A stretch of DNA of 64,000 nt from NCBI GenBank assembly GCA_902806565.1, contig CADCXA010000055.1, positions 558,001 to 622,000 of the forward strand, read 5' to 3'. The notes under the pieces are model-generated. The model worked only from the letters and a program-made list of their open reading frames with translations. It was not told the origin of the DNA and searched no databases. Positions 33,714 through 46,123 of this stretch are shown here, in pieces (within the stretch, counting starts at the first letter, position 1; every line of letters starts with the position of its first letter). Source of the DNA: Hypoxylon rubiginosum. Taxonomy: Eukaryota > Ascomycota > Sordariomycetes > Xylariales > Hypoxylaceae. The position numbers were made by a program, and so were the translations under genes.

Positions 33714-36507
33714 TTAGGAGGTATGTATATTACCGTCTATTAAGCAGCTGTCAACGCTATTTCCAGATTGTCTTTTTCGTATTGGTGAAAATTAAGAGGC
33801 TTACGTGTACCTGTTGCTTAAAGGCTGTATTAACAAGTTCGCGACTTGTTCTCCTCAGCGGCATAGTTTGCCTGCAATAATACCATACTTATTACCAGGA
33901 GGTGTAATAAGCCTCATCTTAACGTACCTGGCTTTTGCACTTTCGCGGGCTTGAGGCTCCCGGACATTTGCTCCACCGCAGAAGACTAACAACGAAAAGA
34001 CGGTCTCCATGCAGTGCCAATACAATAGTTCGCGGAGATAGGTCTAAGTTCTGGAGTTTGATTCGATATAGTGCGGCTTATTACGGCTTCTATCTCCGCT
34101 CATCGTACGAGATTCTCCCGTAGTATCTGGTTGGAGCTGCGAGATTCCCCGGTATTTTAGTCCTGGCTCAACTGGCTCAACCATGACCGTGATACACCTG
34201 CGCCATCAACGGGGACTCCGTACCACAGCTCCGCGAGAGCTGTATTTGACCAGTCGTCCCAACCTTCTTCCCATGGTGTGATACCGTAGTTTGATCACAT
34301 CTCACAGCAAATCCATAGTACTACGTAACAGAGTGATTGAGAACGGGTTTCTTGAATTGGTTAAGATGCGCGTGATGAGCGTACTTGTGGGGGGCAACTT
34401 GTCGAGTCGGCCTCGCTGGGGGGTAACACAATGCCTACCCGTATTCTAGAAGGCGTTGGCGTGCAGTCTTGGTGATGCTAGCACCCGTCAAGGCGGTAAG
34501 GCTAGACATTGGCACGTCGCGATAAGTCTGGAAATGGGTAGGCATTCCCGGCCGAGCTACATACCTAGTATGTGTATGTATGTACGGGGGTGGTGAAATC
34601 CCTGTTGGGATCAATACATAGGTGGCTGCATTTACGGCCGCCCGAATGACGATAACACACATCATAGGGGAATGGGAGAGATGGGGCTAAACTGATCTTA
34701 ACATAGTACCTAGGCCCTAGGGCTGGCAGGACCGCAGGCTGGGGCGGCTCCCAAAGGAGCAGTCGAATTTCCCGACTCTACGGGACCACTGCTTGTTAAG
34801 AACTGACCACACTGCCTGTAATCTCACGATATTTCATGCGGCAAGGCTTTGAGAATATTGGCGGAAATTGACCCTTTTTTTTTTTTGGCCAATTGAGGTT
34901 TCACAAAATGGGCTCCGAGTCTGAGGTAAGCTATCCTATGTCTGTTGGCTCTACGAGCTTTTCACTGTAGACCGGTCTAGTACTGCATCCAATATTTCCA
35001 GGGTGCTTATGTAGACATATGTCCACTTACATATTGATATGATACGTAATATGAGAGGCACCGAGATAGCTAGATTCGTCAGACCCGCCAACAAGTTTGG
35101 CCGAGGCTCTCCTCGAAATGGAGTACCTTGAGCACAGTATGGGCATTCGTAGGTAGGAGATGTACAGTGTGTATGTATATGGATATATGCTAACTCGTGC
35201 CGCGATGGATTCTAATAGCATGAGGAGCTATAGTAACTGCGTAGTATAGTCTTTAGTCCTTAAAGTCGACCGACGTGACAAAGAAAACCGACAATGTGGA
35301 CTTGGTATGCATCCTGCGGAGCCGTGGAGTGACTAAATTAGCTGCATATGTAGCCGACCTAATTAACGTATTTTTCTATTCCAGGATCCGTCCGGATCTA
35401 CGTGCAGCTTGGCCTATCTGCTAACACGTTTTGCACCTGACTTTTTCGACTTAGACAGTACAGCTAACTCTCAGGTGGCGCCCGATACTATTTGTAATGA
35501 TGAAATACGAATAGGGCTTCGTTGGTTAGTAGCCAACGACATGCCGACTTCAGTTCCAGTGTAAGTGGGATGTATATATGTACCAGACATGATAGATGAT
35601 TAGGAACTAACATATGTCAATGATCGATGTCGGACATCTCCGAGGGATAGACCCGGAGGTAGACTGAGTAATGACGCTTATCTCTCTCTACCTTAGATAC
35701 CAGGTAGGTAGGCATCTAACTATCTCCCACGGACATGTTAGAGGCAAGGCAGGGGAATATTGCTTGCGGAGAACACCAAGGTCCAACACCGGTCGTAGCC
35801 GTGGAATTCATCATCCCGCGGCCAGACCTCACCCTCACCAACTTAAATGCACATTCTCTTCCTGTTAGCACCTACCTGACCCAAGAAAATTTCTGACAAC
35901 CTGCCTAGAATGGACTGCTGCATTGGATTTGTGAGGTGTACATTTGTCTCGGACCCCCATCGTGTCCATTCGTCTACAGTAAGCCAGCGTAGGCACATGC
36001 AGAAGGCGTCCACATCGTCCCAATTCTTGGCAATAGACAGCAGCGCTGAAAGAGATTTTTTTTTTTCTCTTTCTTTCCCACGCGGACTGGCGCGATTATG
36101 AGACCAACTCTGCATACGGGCGCTAATCGGGGGTTATCCAGCCTCTAGCCAACGGCAGCTCGAAACCCCGGTCGTATGTACGAGCTTCTTACCTAGTATC
36201 ATATCCGTCGATGAAAATCCACCGGCGGTGAGCCTTTTCTACATAGTAGGTAGCCTCAAGCCTCAAAAACGAGAAGGCCTCCCAGCGGCCAGCGCACCTA
36301 GATTCATCACTTCGGCCGACTCTCTTGTTACCCACACGTGCCGCTATTGTTGGCCAAGGTGCCTGGTACCTTGCATTAGCTGGGTAGCTTCAGTACCGAT
36401 ATCTCCGGATCAGGGGCCGCGGGTGGACGAAAGAACACGGGTTGCATTGGAATATACGGCAGCTGGAGAACCGGGACACACCTAATTCTCGGGTTTTAGT
36501 AGGCCTG

Positions 36508-36529
36508 CCTACCTACCTAGGTAGGTAGG
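36508..36529. repeat. 22 bp perfect palindrome of ACCT/AGGT units
   Basis: Three CCTA/ACCT units are followed by their mirror-complement, centred on CTAG at 36517-36520; the 22 bases equal their reverse complement. It lies about 1 kb upstream of the MOSC gene. Confidence 0.7.
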
Positions 36530-37572
36530 TACTTAAAACTTGGTTAGATGTGCGACCTTTCGCAGGTACTTTTAGTCGTATCTAGGTATCCTATCCCGCT
36601 AAGACTTCCCATCCGTTTGGAAAGGGGTCCTCGGAGCGATCTGGCATGTTTAACCGTCAAGAAGAGGAGCTGGGAGCAAGATGATTCCGGTGGCTATTCG
36701 GGTTTATGACGATCTTTCTGGGTATGTCGATTTAGGTCTTGATAATTTCCACCAACCCTGCTAGATGAGTACGTCAGTTGTAGGGTGGTTGGGGTGCCAT
36801 CGGTGCTACCTTCACATCATTGCGTAGCAAGCAAGCTTGTCCGTTCATGATCCACCGTTCACAACAAATATGCCATGGCTTCTCCTCCCCTTTCCTACTG
36901 CGAATAGTAACCCGGCGTCGACGAGACGATTGGGAAATGTCTGGGAGACGCCGAGTCTGCCGCCGGTAGTTCTACCGTCCACCATGTTTGATTTAATTTA
37001 TTTTCGGAGGGGGGAGAGCGCCACGAATAACCATACGGTAGAAATCCTGTGGCGCCCGACTTGCTTCCGTCCCCCGTTGCAACACACCGATTTGCGTCAA
37101 TCAATTCTAATAAAGATAGACGTCTCCCGTCTCCACCGATTACGAATAGGGGAATAGGGGGGTAGGTGTGCTTGCTAGGTAAACAATGACCATTTACACA
37201 GGTAGTCTTTTACAAACCGCGAGAAAACGAACTTGGACCCCGAAGCTCGTCATTCATATTATTAAGTAACACAGAAGATAAAATAAAAACAAAAATAAAC
37301 CAAACACGTGACTCTACACGTGATATCCTCTCAAATGAGTCGATTTCACCCCTTCCAATGTCTCAGATGTTTCGATGAAGAATTGATGAAACACCCCTGT
37401 TTTTAGCCTCACATCCTCTAACTCACTGAGACTCAACTTCATTTCATTCTTTACACTGTAATTTATTCATTTTTTGCTGAAGTCAAACATGCTTCTTGCC
37501 GGACGAGTAGCATCACCATCGTAAAATTTCTAGGTTACTGGGTACTACCTACCTATCTCTAATCTCAGCAGC

Positions 37573-39130
37573 ATGGCCATTATGGATCTCTCCTCGCTAA
37601 ACAATCTGAATCTGGATGCCGGCTCCATATTTCTGCTGGCGATAACCATCTGCGCCTTCCTAATACCGGTGGTTGTGATATTGCCGCCGGTCGGTCTGCA
37701 GAAGGGCGACGCGCTGCTGCAGACGCACACGAAGGCGGGCGTCGAGGGCGCCAGGAGCAACCTGAAGAACCAGTTCTCGGCCGAGGAGCACGCGCCCGCC
37801 GACGGCAAGCCGCCCCGGGTCCACAGCCTCGTCGTCTACCCAGTCAAATCATGCCGGGGCATCGAGCTGGCGCGGAGCAGGGTGCTCCCGTCGGGCCTGC
37901 AGTTCGACCGGCTCTTCATGTTCGCCCAGCTCAAGAGCCCCTTCCCCGTCGCCGTGGACTCGACGGACGCGGAGAAGTCGCAGCACAGATGGGAGTTCGT
38001 CACGCAGCGGCAGTTCTCCCGGCTGGCTAACGTCACCGTCGACCTCTGGCTGCCGGACGAGATGAAGCTGCGGAAGCAGTCCATGCGGTCCGACGAGGCG
38101 TTCCTGATCCTGCGGTTCCCCTGGAAGGAGGACGGCTGGCGCGGCCTCTTCGCCACCATCGCGGCTAAGCTAGGCCGGGGCCGCGCCGCCGAGCCCGAGA
38201 TCGAGGTCCTGCTGCCGGTGGACTTCCCGTCGGCCGCCGAGATCAAGGAGAAGGGCTACACGTTCGAAAACGTCAAGATCTGGAAGGAGACCATCAATGC
38301 TCTCAACATGGAGAATGAGCTGCCTGATGAGCTACGGCGGTATCTGGGCGTTAGCAATAAGCTGGCTCTGTTCAGGGTCGATCCGGAACAGCTGCGGGAG
38401 GTCTACCGATGCGCTCCAAGCGAAGAGGAAGCTGGCTATCAGCCTGTGACTGGTTTCCAGGATGCCGTATGTCATCACCTTTGATCTCAAGCCCTATCTC
38501 TGCGGAACTAATACCAGATCTAGTATCCGCTTCATCTGATGAACTTAAGCAGCGTACAGAAGTTTAGTTCCGAGGTGCCGAAGGACGACGACTTGAAGGA
38601 ACTTGATGTGTTACGATTTAGACCTAATATAATCCGTGAGTAAATGGTCTTCGACTACACAGCCATCTTCGATATATCTAACATCCGCTTCTCAGTTTCC
38701 GGTGCTCCAGCCTATGATGAGGAGACGTGGAAGCAGATCCGGCTCAAGCCGGGGAGCTCTAGTCTGTATAACGACGTTTCATTTCACGTGTCGTGCAGGA
38801 CTGTCAGGTTAGTGGCTATTGCCCTTATTCGGGCCTCTTTCAACTTAAGAGAAGAGTTGGATTTCGGTGTACACGAACTGACCGCACACCTTCAGATGCA
38901 AAATGCCCAACGTCGACCAAGAAAGCGGGTTACGACACCCGAGGGAGCCCGACAAGTCGCTCAGGGCACAGCGCGCAGTGGACGAAGGGGCACCGCTCAT
39001 GGGCTGCTTAGGAATGCAGCTCACGCCGCTGTTCGATCCGAGCCTAGGTGAAGATCGCGCGGCCTGGATCGCCGTCGGCATGACGGTAGATGTTGAGGAA
39101 AGAGGAAATCATGTGTACATCAAGCAGTAA
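37573..39130 (+). CDS. Membrane-anchored MOSC-domain protein (mARC-like molybdenum enzyme)
   Basis: Four exons: 37573-38466, 38524-38635, 38696-38807 and 38896-39130; introns of 57, 60 and 88 nt; 450 aa. Residues about 18-40 are a hydrophobic anchor (IFLLAITICAFLIPVVVILP). The MOSC N-terminal beta-barrel begins near 82 (RVHSLVVYPVKSCRGIEL, then GLQFDRLFMF). The MOSC domain proper reads PLHLMNLSSVQKF, FRPNII, SGAPAYDEETWKQI and ends with a typical GDxV-like VDVEERG strand. Cys374 in TVRCKMPNVDQESG sits where mARC proteins carry the cysteine ligand of molybdenum, split by intron 3. The likely role is Moco-dependent reduction of N-hydroxylated compounds at the mitochondrial outer membrane or ER, by analogy only. 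Exon 1 is strikingly G+C-rich compared with both flanks. Confidence 0.88.
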
Positions 39131-39839
39131 GAAGTAGCACTACTTCTTTACATGTCCCCTTCTTACCTATCCAGGGGATGTTGTATGTATATCTAGGTAG
39201 GCAAGAAATAGGGGTGTAAGCTGTTGTACGAAAAGAACGTAGCAACGATGATCAAGAGACAAGAGGAAATTAGAATTGTACCAATACCACGCACCCAAAA
39301 TAGATGCCATTTCGAACAGAGCACTATCATGTAATTTCAAAATGGAAAGTAGATTGAAGAAGCGATCATCGAACTTGTCATTAAACCCTAGACGCGATGC
39401 CTACCGGGCCCCAAACGAAAAATGTCCAAAGGATATACATAATACACCGCTTTGCCTGCCATTGCTCGGAAACCCACGTATAACACGCCGGCATACACGT
39501 GCCGCTCGTAACCCACACACCAAACATGGTATATCATTCCAATAAACCCAACCGTCAACGACGTAACGAGTAAATGCTCTGCGGCCGATCATGCAATCGT
39601 TATTGAGGCCACACAATATTTATTCCCGCTCCGTCTGTCCACCACCACCACAGCCGCACGCACGTACATGGAACGCGCATACGAGCCTAACTAGGAGACA
39701 GCCCCGTCACAAGCCAATCGCAGAAACCCCCCACGCCCGCGCCGGATATCGCCGTTCACACCACCAGAGAGATTGGTGGGAAAACCCCGAGAGAAAAAAA
39801 AAAATCCATCTTCGGGGATGTTTCTTTTTTATAATGTTT
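39131..39839. other. Convergent intergenic spacer between MOSC gene and SMC2
   Basis: The plus-strand MOSC gene and minus-strand SMC2 gene end towards each other across about 700 bases. It contains CACC/ACGC-rich tracts near 39641-39665 and a poly-A/poly-T pair near 39795-39835. No gene seen. Confidence 0.5.
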
Positions 39840-42800
39840 TTACTTGAAGTCCGCGGCCGTGAGGGCCTGCACCATGCTGGTGCCCTCGCTGAAGCGGGTG
39901 CGGAAGATGCGGTTGGCGTTCTGGAACATGCCGTCCTTGAGGGAGACGACGATGAACTGGGAGCCCTTGAAGCGCGTCTTGATGAGCCGGCCGATGTTCT
40001 GCGTGTGCGACAGGTCCAGCGCCGCGTCCACCTCGTCCAGGATGTACATCGGCGCCGGCTTGAACTGGAGCAGCGCCATGATGAGGGAGAGCGCCACAAG
40101 CGATCTGAGTTTAGGTGATTAGTACTGCGAAAGCCTTGGAAAATGGTATTTCGAGAATATCTTAGAAAGGGGGAAAACTCACCGTTGACCACCGCTCAAC
40201 TCCGTCAAGCTCTGTTTCCATACCTTGCCGAGGCAGACCTTGACCTCCAGGCCCTCGTTGATAGTCTTGCCCTCCGGCGGATCTAGCTTGGCGAAGCTGC
40301 CACCAGGTAGCAGCTCTGAGAAGATCTGACCAAAGTCACCGTTAACTTTCTCCCAGGTCTGCAAGAGAGCCTTCTTCTTGTAGTCGTCAAGACTAATGAT
40401 GGTCTCCTCGATCTTGCGCTTATCACGGATGACCGTCTTCATCATGTGCTTGAGCGATACCTCTTTCTTCTCGACGCTATCGATCATGTTCATGACCTTG
40501 GGGTTGATTTTCTTCTTCATACCCTGGAACCGGTCCGTAAGCGTCTTCAGCGTCGCCTTGCACTCGGTGATGTTTTGGCCCTTAAAATCGTACGGCGTCC
40601 CCGTGCGGCCAAAGTTATCCTTCTCCTCGGCGATCCAGTCGAATTCCTTCTCCATATTCGCGACGCTTTGTATGGCGTGTTGTTGCTCTTTATGAAACTT
40701 ATCTACTGTATGGCTCAGCTTCTGCTTCTCGAGGCCCTCTTCAGTAATTCGAGCGTTCTTTGATCTGATTGCCTCCTCCAAAGCATGTAGTTCATCGTCG
40801 AAGCCTGTCAACTTGGCTCTTTCGTCGTCTAGTTCTGCTTGAGCGAGATCGTGTGTTTCTTGTAGCTGTGATTGCTTTTTAACAAGATCTTTGATCTCGT
40901 CCTGTTGGGATTTTATCGCCAGCTCGACTTCTTGTAACTGTTCCCTTGCGGCGGCGAGATCACCCGAGACCTGTTCCGAGTCCAGTTGAGCACCTTGAAG
41001 CTCCTTTTGTAGAGACTTGACGACGCCCGAATTCTTAGCCAACGTGGCCCGAAGCTTGTCCAAAGAACCCTGGAGCTCCACTAACTTCGAATCCTTGTTG
41101 TTCTCGAAGTCCTTCATATCTTTCTCTATCCTTTTAACATCTGCACTAGCTTCAGTCTGTCTCTTCTTGGCGTCCGCGCTTTCGTTCTTCAGCTGGACGA
41201 TCGTCTCCTTCATATTCTCGACCTCTTGAATGATGGAGGAAGATGAGTTGCCGCTGATTTGTTCCTCCGCAAGTTTGGTCTCATGCGCCTTGAGATCAAG
41301 TTCCTGCTTAATCTTGCGAGCTTGGTCAAGTTTGGACTTTTCTCGAGAGATCCTAGACTGGAGGTCATGTAGAGAAGTCTCGGCTTCCTTTAGCTGGCGA
41401 TTAATCTCATTTAATTTCTGTAAAGTGACAAGCACACCACTGGAGTTAGGCGAGCTTCCACCAGAAAGCGTGCCAGAGGGGTCGTAAGCATCGCCTTCGA
41501 GGGTGATACTCCTCATGCGCACATTCGGATCGAAAGTAACCCTCTTTGCAGTCTCGGCGTCCTCGCAAATTAGAGTATTACCGAAGACGTACTCCATTGC
41601 CGCAGACACTTGGGCATCGTAGCCTACAAGCGACAAGGCGAGGTCGACCTTCCCAGGGGCAATATTCTGAGCTGTGGCAATCGTTTGAGCGGAGGCTTTG
41701 AACGCTGAGATCTTGTTCAATGGAATAATAGTAACTCGCTTGCGCAGTTTCCCGCCTTGTAGTAGTTGCGTGCCTGTAACTTCACTGTCGACGACGACGT
41801 TGTAGAGACGGCCGCCGGCACATATTTCCAAGGCAGTACCTGCTCGAGTATGGTCCTTGTCGAGGGTGAAAAGTTGCGCAACTAAGCCTTTGACTTTCGA
41901 GCGATCAAAATTGGGTGTTGGGTTGGCGTAATTGAAGTCAATGTTAGCAACCCTGCGCTTGAGAGTATCGGCTTCTTGGCGCAAGTTCCTGATTGTCTGT
42001 TGTAACGATGACTCCTGCTTGTACATATCCTCCTCCTGCCCTGGCTCGAATCCGAGCTTTTCAAGATGAGCCTGGAGCTTCTGCGACTGGGCCTTGAGAC
42101 CTTCTAGGTCCTTCAACAGGCCTGCATTCTGCTCTTTAGCTTTCTTCGCTCGAGGCTCCTCCTCCTTGATTCGCTTTTCGAGGTGGGCGATCTTGAGTTT
42201 GGCTTGCTCCTGTTCAGTAGCAGCGGATGCTACTCGACTTTTCGCATCTTGTAGCTGACCTTGATAGCCGCTTTCTTGTCCTTCCTTGGATGCCACGCCG
42301 GTTTGCAATGTCTGGAGCAGTTCTTCTTTCGACTCGGCTTCTTGCGCTTGCTTTTCGTTTTCCTCCTTCGCCGCATCGTACTTAGCCTTGATCTTCTCGT
42401 ACGCTTTCGTCTTCTCTTTCAGTGTGGCCTCCAACTCAGCAACGTTCTTTTGTACGGCAGTCTTCCGGTCTTCCTCTTCAGCCTTGCTAGATTCCTTCAA
42501 GTCCATGACGGTGGCGAGTCGGACCAGCTCGTTAGAGTGCTTCTTGACATCGTCCTCCAGCGCCTGGGCCTTTCCTCCTTTCCTGAGCTCCTTATCTCTT
42601 TGCGCTTTCACTTTCTTGATATCTTCTTCGAGATGAGATATTTCGCTCTTGAGTCTAGCAGCAGAATCTTCGAGATCCTTCTGCCGCTGCTTCTTGTTCT
42701 CCAGGTCTGTCGCAGATTGTTGTAATCGTTCCTGATACTTGACATAGTCATGTGCAACTACCACTCTCGTCAAGCGCTCTAGGTCATTTTGTGTCTGTTG

Positions 42801-43625
42801 GAAATCCAGGAACGCCCTCTTTTCTGTCCGCAACTTCTCGAGCTTAGGCTCAATTTCGTCACGCAGTAGCTCGGTAATCTCCTGCAATTTCATCTCCTTC
42901 TTCGCCATAGTCTTTATAGCTTTGTCCCTACGGTCCTCGAACATCCTCGTACCGGCGGCTTCTTCGATCATGGCAAGGATTTCGACGGCCTTCATGTTCA
43001 GAACCTTGGTGATTCGGCCCTGCATGATTAGGAAGTTGGGATTGTTGATATTAAGTTGCACTGATTGGAAGAGGTTCTGGACCGTTTGCTGTTGCGCTCG
43101 GTGCCCGTTGATTAGATATTTCGAAGTTCCTCCCAGGACGATTTGCCTAGTGACGCTGATGGTCGCATACTCTTCAAACCCGATGGGCGACTTCTGCTTG
43201 TCTCTGTTGTCGAACACGATCGTAACGCTCGCTTTCGTAACGCCTGCTTGTCCGCGCTTGTATATGAGATCCTAGAAACGATGGTTAGGACCTATGAGAT
43301 AGCGCGTTCGAATTCCTCTTCTTTTCGTACCTGTAAGTTTTGGGCGCGAACCGTCGACATGTTGGTGATACCTAGAACGAAGCAGATGGCATCCAAAATA
43401 TTGGATTTGCCACTGCCGTTCAGGCCAGTGATGGAGTTGAAACTCTCGTCCCTATGCGACGTTAGTCTTCGCCATGCGACGCAAGAGATAGTTATTGTTT
43501 ACTAACCATCCTGAGATGACCGTTCTGACGGCATAGGATTTAAATCCCTTTCAGAGCAAGTTAGTAGATATAATTATGATATTCTAGAGCAAACATACGT
43601 CTATTATCACCTCCGTGACCCTCAT
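39840..43625 (-). CDS. smc2: Condensin subunit SMC2 (Cut14)
   Basis: Five exons: 43599-43625, 43507-43547, 43331-43451, 40183-43271 and 39840-40104; introns of 51, 55, 59 and 78 nt; 1180 aa, the normal size. Walker A is GLNGSGKS at 32-39. Two long antiparallel coiled coils flank a hinge at about 515-680 ([40 protein letters not shown]), whose second motif is typical of SMC2. The ABC signature LSGGQR is at 1088-1093, split by the last intron, and Walker B follows ([12 protein letters not shown]). The start [20 protein letters not shown] is the canonical SMC2 N-terminus. It pairs with SMC4 and non-SMC subunits to compact chromosomes in mitosis. The three N-terminal introns clustered in 350 bases are typical of fungal SMC genes. 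Confidence 0.96.
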
Positions 43626-44538
43626 ATTGGCGAATGCGACTGAGTCGGCATGTATATGTTGGCGATGTTGTCTATTCAAGGTTAGGTACCTACAACTATT
43701 TACTGCTATTAAAAAGTCGTTGCCGACGCGATTGAGCCCTGAAGTCAACAAAAACAAACTGGGGGGTTTCGCGGTCTCTAAGTGGCTGCCGATCACTCAT
43801 AAGTGGATCTTTACCTAAGCATCTGGAAGAGGGGGTGGGGGAGCTGGCTAGCGTGGCTAGCGGTTGGCGGACTGGCGGACTGGCAGAGTGGGGTGGCAGA
43901 AATGGTTGTGCCCCACTCTCTTTTCTCTACATAGAGCTGAAGAAATTCAGCTCCATTCGCCTTTCTTCTTTTTCCTTTCTTCAGCTCTCTTTGGTAAGCA
44001 ACACCAACCCCCAACCCTCAACTTGACGATGCATGATTTACTAACTCGTACGGTAGCCTTTTGGCTTAGATCAAGTGTAGTATCTGTTCTTTTCAGTTTA
44101 ATCTCTGGAAGAGTCACATAGTGGCTCAATCTTTGATTATTCTTATTTTTGTACCGAGGGAGCGAATCTTCTGGGCTTGCCCATGATCGCTACCATTGTG
44201 TCCCTGGTATTACACTGCCTCCAGGTGACGCGACCTTTCATTATTTCTTTGACTTGCTCAGGGTGATAAAGAAGGTGAACTACATGTGCTTGGGAAATAG
44301 AGGCTATCTGTTTGATGTTTGTGCGTGGATATTTGACATCTTTCAGATGCCTTCAAGCTTGTACGTGTAAGCTTCCTTGCTGGTCTGACTTGTAAACATC
44401 TGCCTGTATTTGTATAGGTCCATGTGTTGTTTATGTCTTTCTTTCATGAAGTCCACGCTGTAATTTTATTGCAAGTATATTATAATCTTTGAAATACTTA
44501 CATGATGTATATAGTTAATATAAATTTGATATCTTGGA
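43626..44538. other. SMC2 promoter region and approach to the AT block
   Basis: Pyrimidine-rich tracts (about 43917-43990), a CT/AG-repeated segment GCTAGCGTGGCTAGCGG near 43847-43863 and TGGCGGACTGGCGGACTGGC near 43865-43884 are visible. Composition becomes steadily A/T-richer from about 44380. No gene seen. Confidence 0.45.
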
Positions 44539-44574
44539 CTAGCTGCGTAACCCGGCCGTGTAAGCACGGCCGGG
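44539..44574 (-). mobile_element. Possible Helitron-type 3' terminus (hairpin plus CTAG)
   Basis: Read on the minus strand, a perfect 10 bp stem CCCGGCCGTG / CACGGCCGGG with loop CTTA (44551-44574) is followed after 8 bases by CTAG (44542-44539), and the next base is T. A hairpin shortly before CTRR, then a host T, is the textbook 3' end of Helitrons. The GC-rich hairpin stands exactly at the left edge of the AT block, so the element would run rightwards into it. No Rep/helicase coding can be seen there, and the pattern could be chance or a transcription terminator. Confidence 0.3.
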
Positions 44575-46033
44575 AGGGAAGCTATGGGTTTTTTTTTTAG
44601 ATTATATAAGCATTTTATTATTATATTATATTAACTTTATATAATTCAAATTAATTAAAATTTATCTATAAAAATATAAAATAAAAATTATAAAATTAAT
44701 ATTTAATTATTAAGTTTATTATTTTTTATTAAAATTTTTTATTAATTTATATTATTTTTTTTTAATTAATATATTTATATTAATTATTTTATTTATATTT
44801 TATATTTTATATTTATATTTATATTTATTCTTTTTAAACTTTTATTTAAATTTTATTATTTTTTTTTTTTAAAAATTTTTTAATTAGTAACTTTTATTTT
44901 TCTTAATTATTAAAATATTATTATATTTATATTTATTAAAATTTTATTTATTATTAATTTAAATGTTATTATTATTATTAATAAAATTATTAAATAATAA
45001 AATTAAATTAATATTTAATTTAAATATAATATTATTAAATATAAATTTAAATTATTTAATTTTAATATAAATTAAAATTAATATTAATTTTATATATTTT
45101 ATTTTTAGCTTTTTATTAATTTTAAACTTTTTTTTATAATTATTATTATTAATTATTAATTTTAATTTATTTTATTTTTATATAATAAAAACCTTTTTAT
45201 AATATTAATAATAAGTATTAAAGTTATTATTATTAAATTTTAAATTTAAATTTAAAAAACTTTTTTTTAAAATTAAAAAATAATATTTATAATTATTTTT
45301 TAATTATTAACTTTTTAATTTTAGGTTTTTTAATTTTAAGTTTTTTAATTATTAATTTTTACTTTATTTTTTCCTTTTTTTTTAATTATTTATTTTTAAT
45401 ATTTTTATTTATAATTTATATATTTTAATTAAAATTTTTAATAACTTTTATTTATAATATTTATTTTTTTAAAATTTTATTAATAATAAATTAAATTTTT
45501 AATTTTTTATCGCTTTTTTATTTTTAAATAATAAAATTATTTTATTATATATTAAACTTTAAATAAAACATATAAATATATATTAAAAAAACGCTTTTAA
45601 AATAAAATAGTATTTAATATTATAATAAAAGTTTAAATATAATAAATTTTTATTAATAAAAAATCCTAATAAATTTAATATATAAATTTATAATATATAT
45701 AATTTATTTAATTTATTTTTATTTTTATTTTTTTTTAATATTATAACTATATAATTATAATTAAATAAATAATAAATATTATTTTAAATTATTATTTAAT
45801 TTTTATTATTATTAAAAAAGTTATTTATATTTAAAAATAAAATTATAAAATTTTATATATAATAATTATTAAACTAAGTTAAATATATTTTTAATATAAT
45901 ATAAATTATTTTAATTTTAATTAACATTTTTATAAAATAATAAATTTTAATTAAAAAATTATAATTATTTATTAGTTTTTTTAAATTTATTATAATTTTA
46001 ATAATTAAAATTTATAAAAATATTTTTTTATTA

Positions 46034-46123
46034 TTTAAAATTAATTTATTTAAAATTAATTTATTTAAAATTAACTTATTTAAAATTAGTTTATTTAAAA
46101 TTAATTTATTTATAGTTAATTTA
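46034..46123. repeat. Six tandem copies of a 15 bp unit
   Basis: Six uninterrupted copies of TTTAAAATTAATTTA-like units fill 90 bases. Columns 11-12 vary as AT, AT, AC (copy 3, 46074-46075), GT (copy 4, 46089-46090), AT, AT; copy 6 has further changes (TATAG) in its first half. The variants fit an ancestral GC at these columns with independent G-to-A and C-to-T losses. Confidence 0.8.

Larger units (their letters stand above)
29419..37572. other. 8.15 kb stretch without a recognisable gene
   Basis: It separates two divergent genes, the Zn2Cys6 regulator (-) and the MOSC gene (+). Base composition looks ordinary, not like the AT block, but no frame longer than 170 codons exists and none shows a domain or consistent intron signals. 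It holds many ACCTACCTAGGTAGGT-type short repeats, GTACGTAC motifs, two palindromes (33696-33713 and 36508-36529) and a local CCTGGGGCCCTGGGGCCCTG repeat near 33434-33453. It may be a large control region, host non-coding transcripts, or contain decayed elements. Confidence 0.5.

Noticed and set aside
42261..42725. 154-codon plus-strand frame opposite SMC2
   Set aside because: Shadow of the coiled-coil coding sequence; Leu/Phe-rich without any domain.
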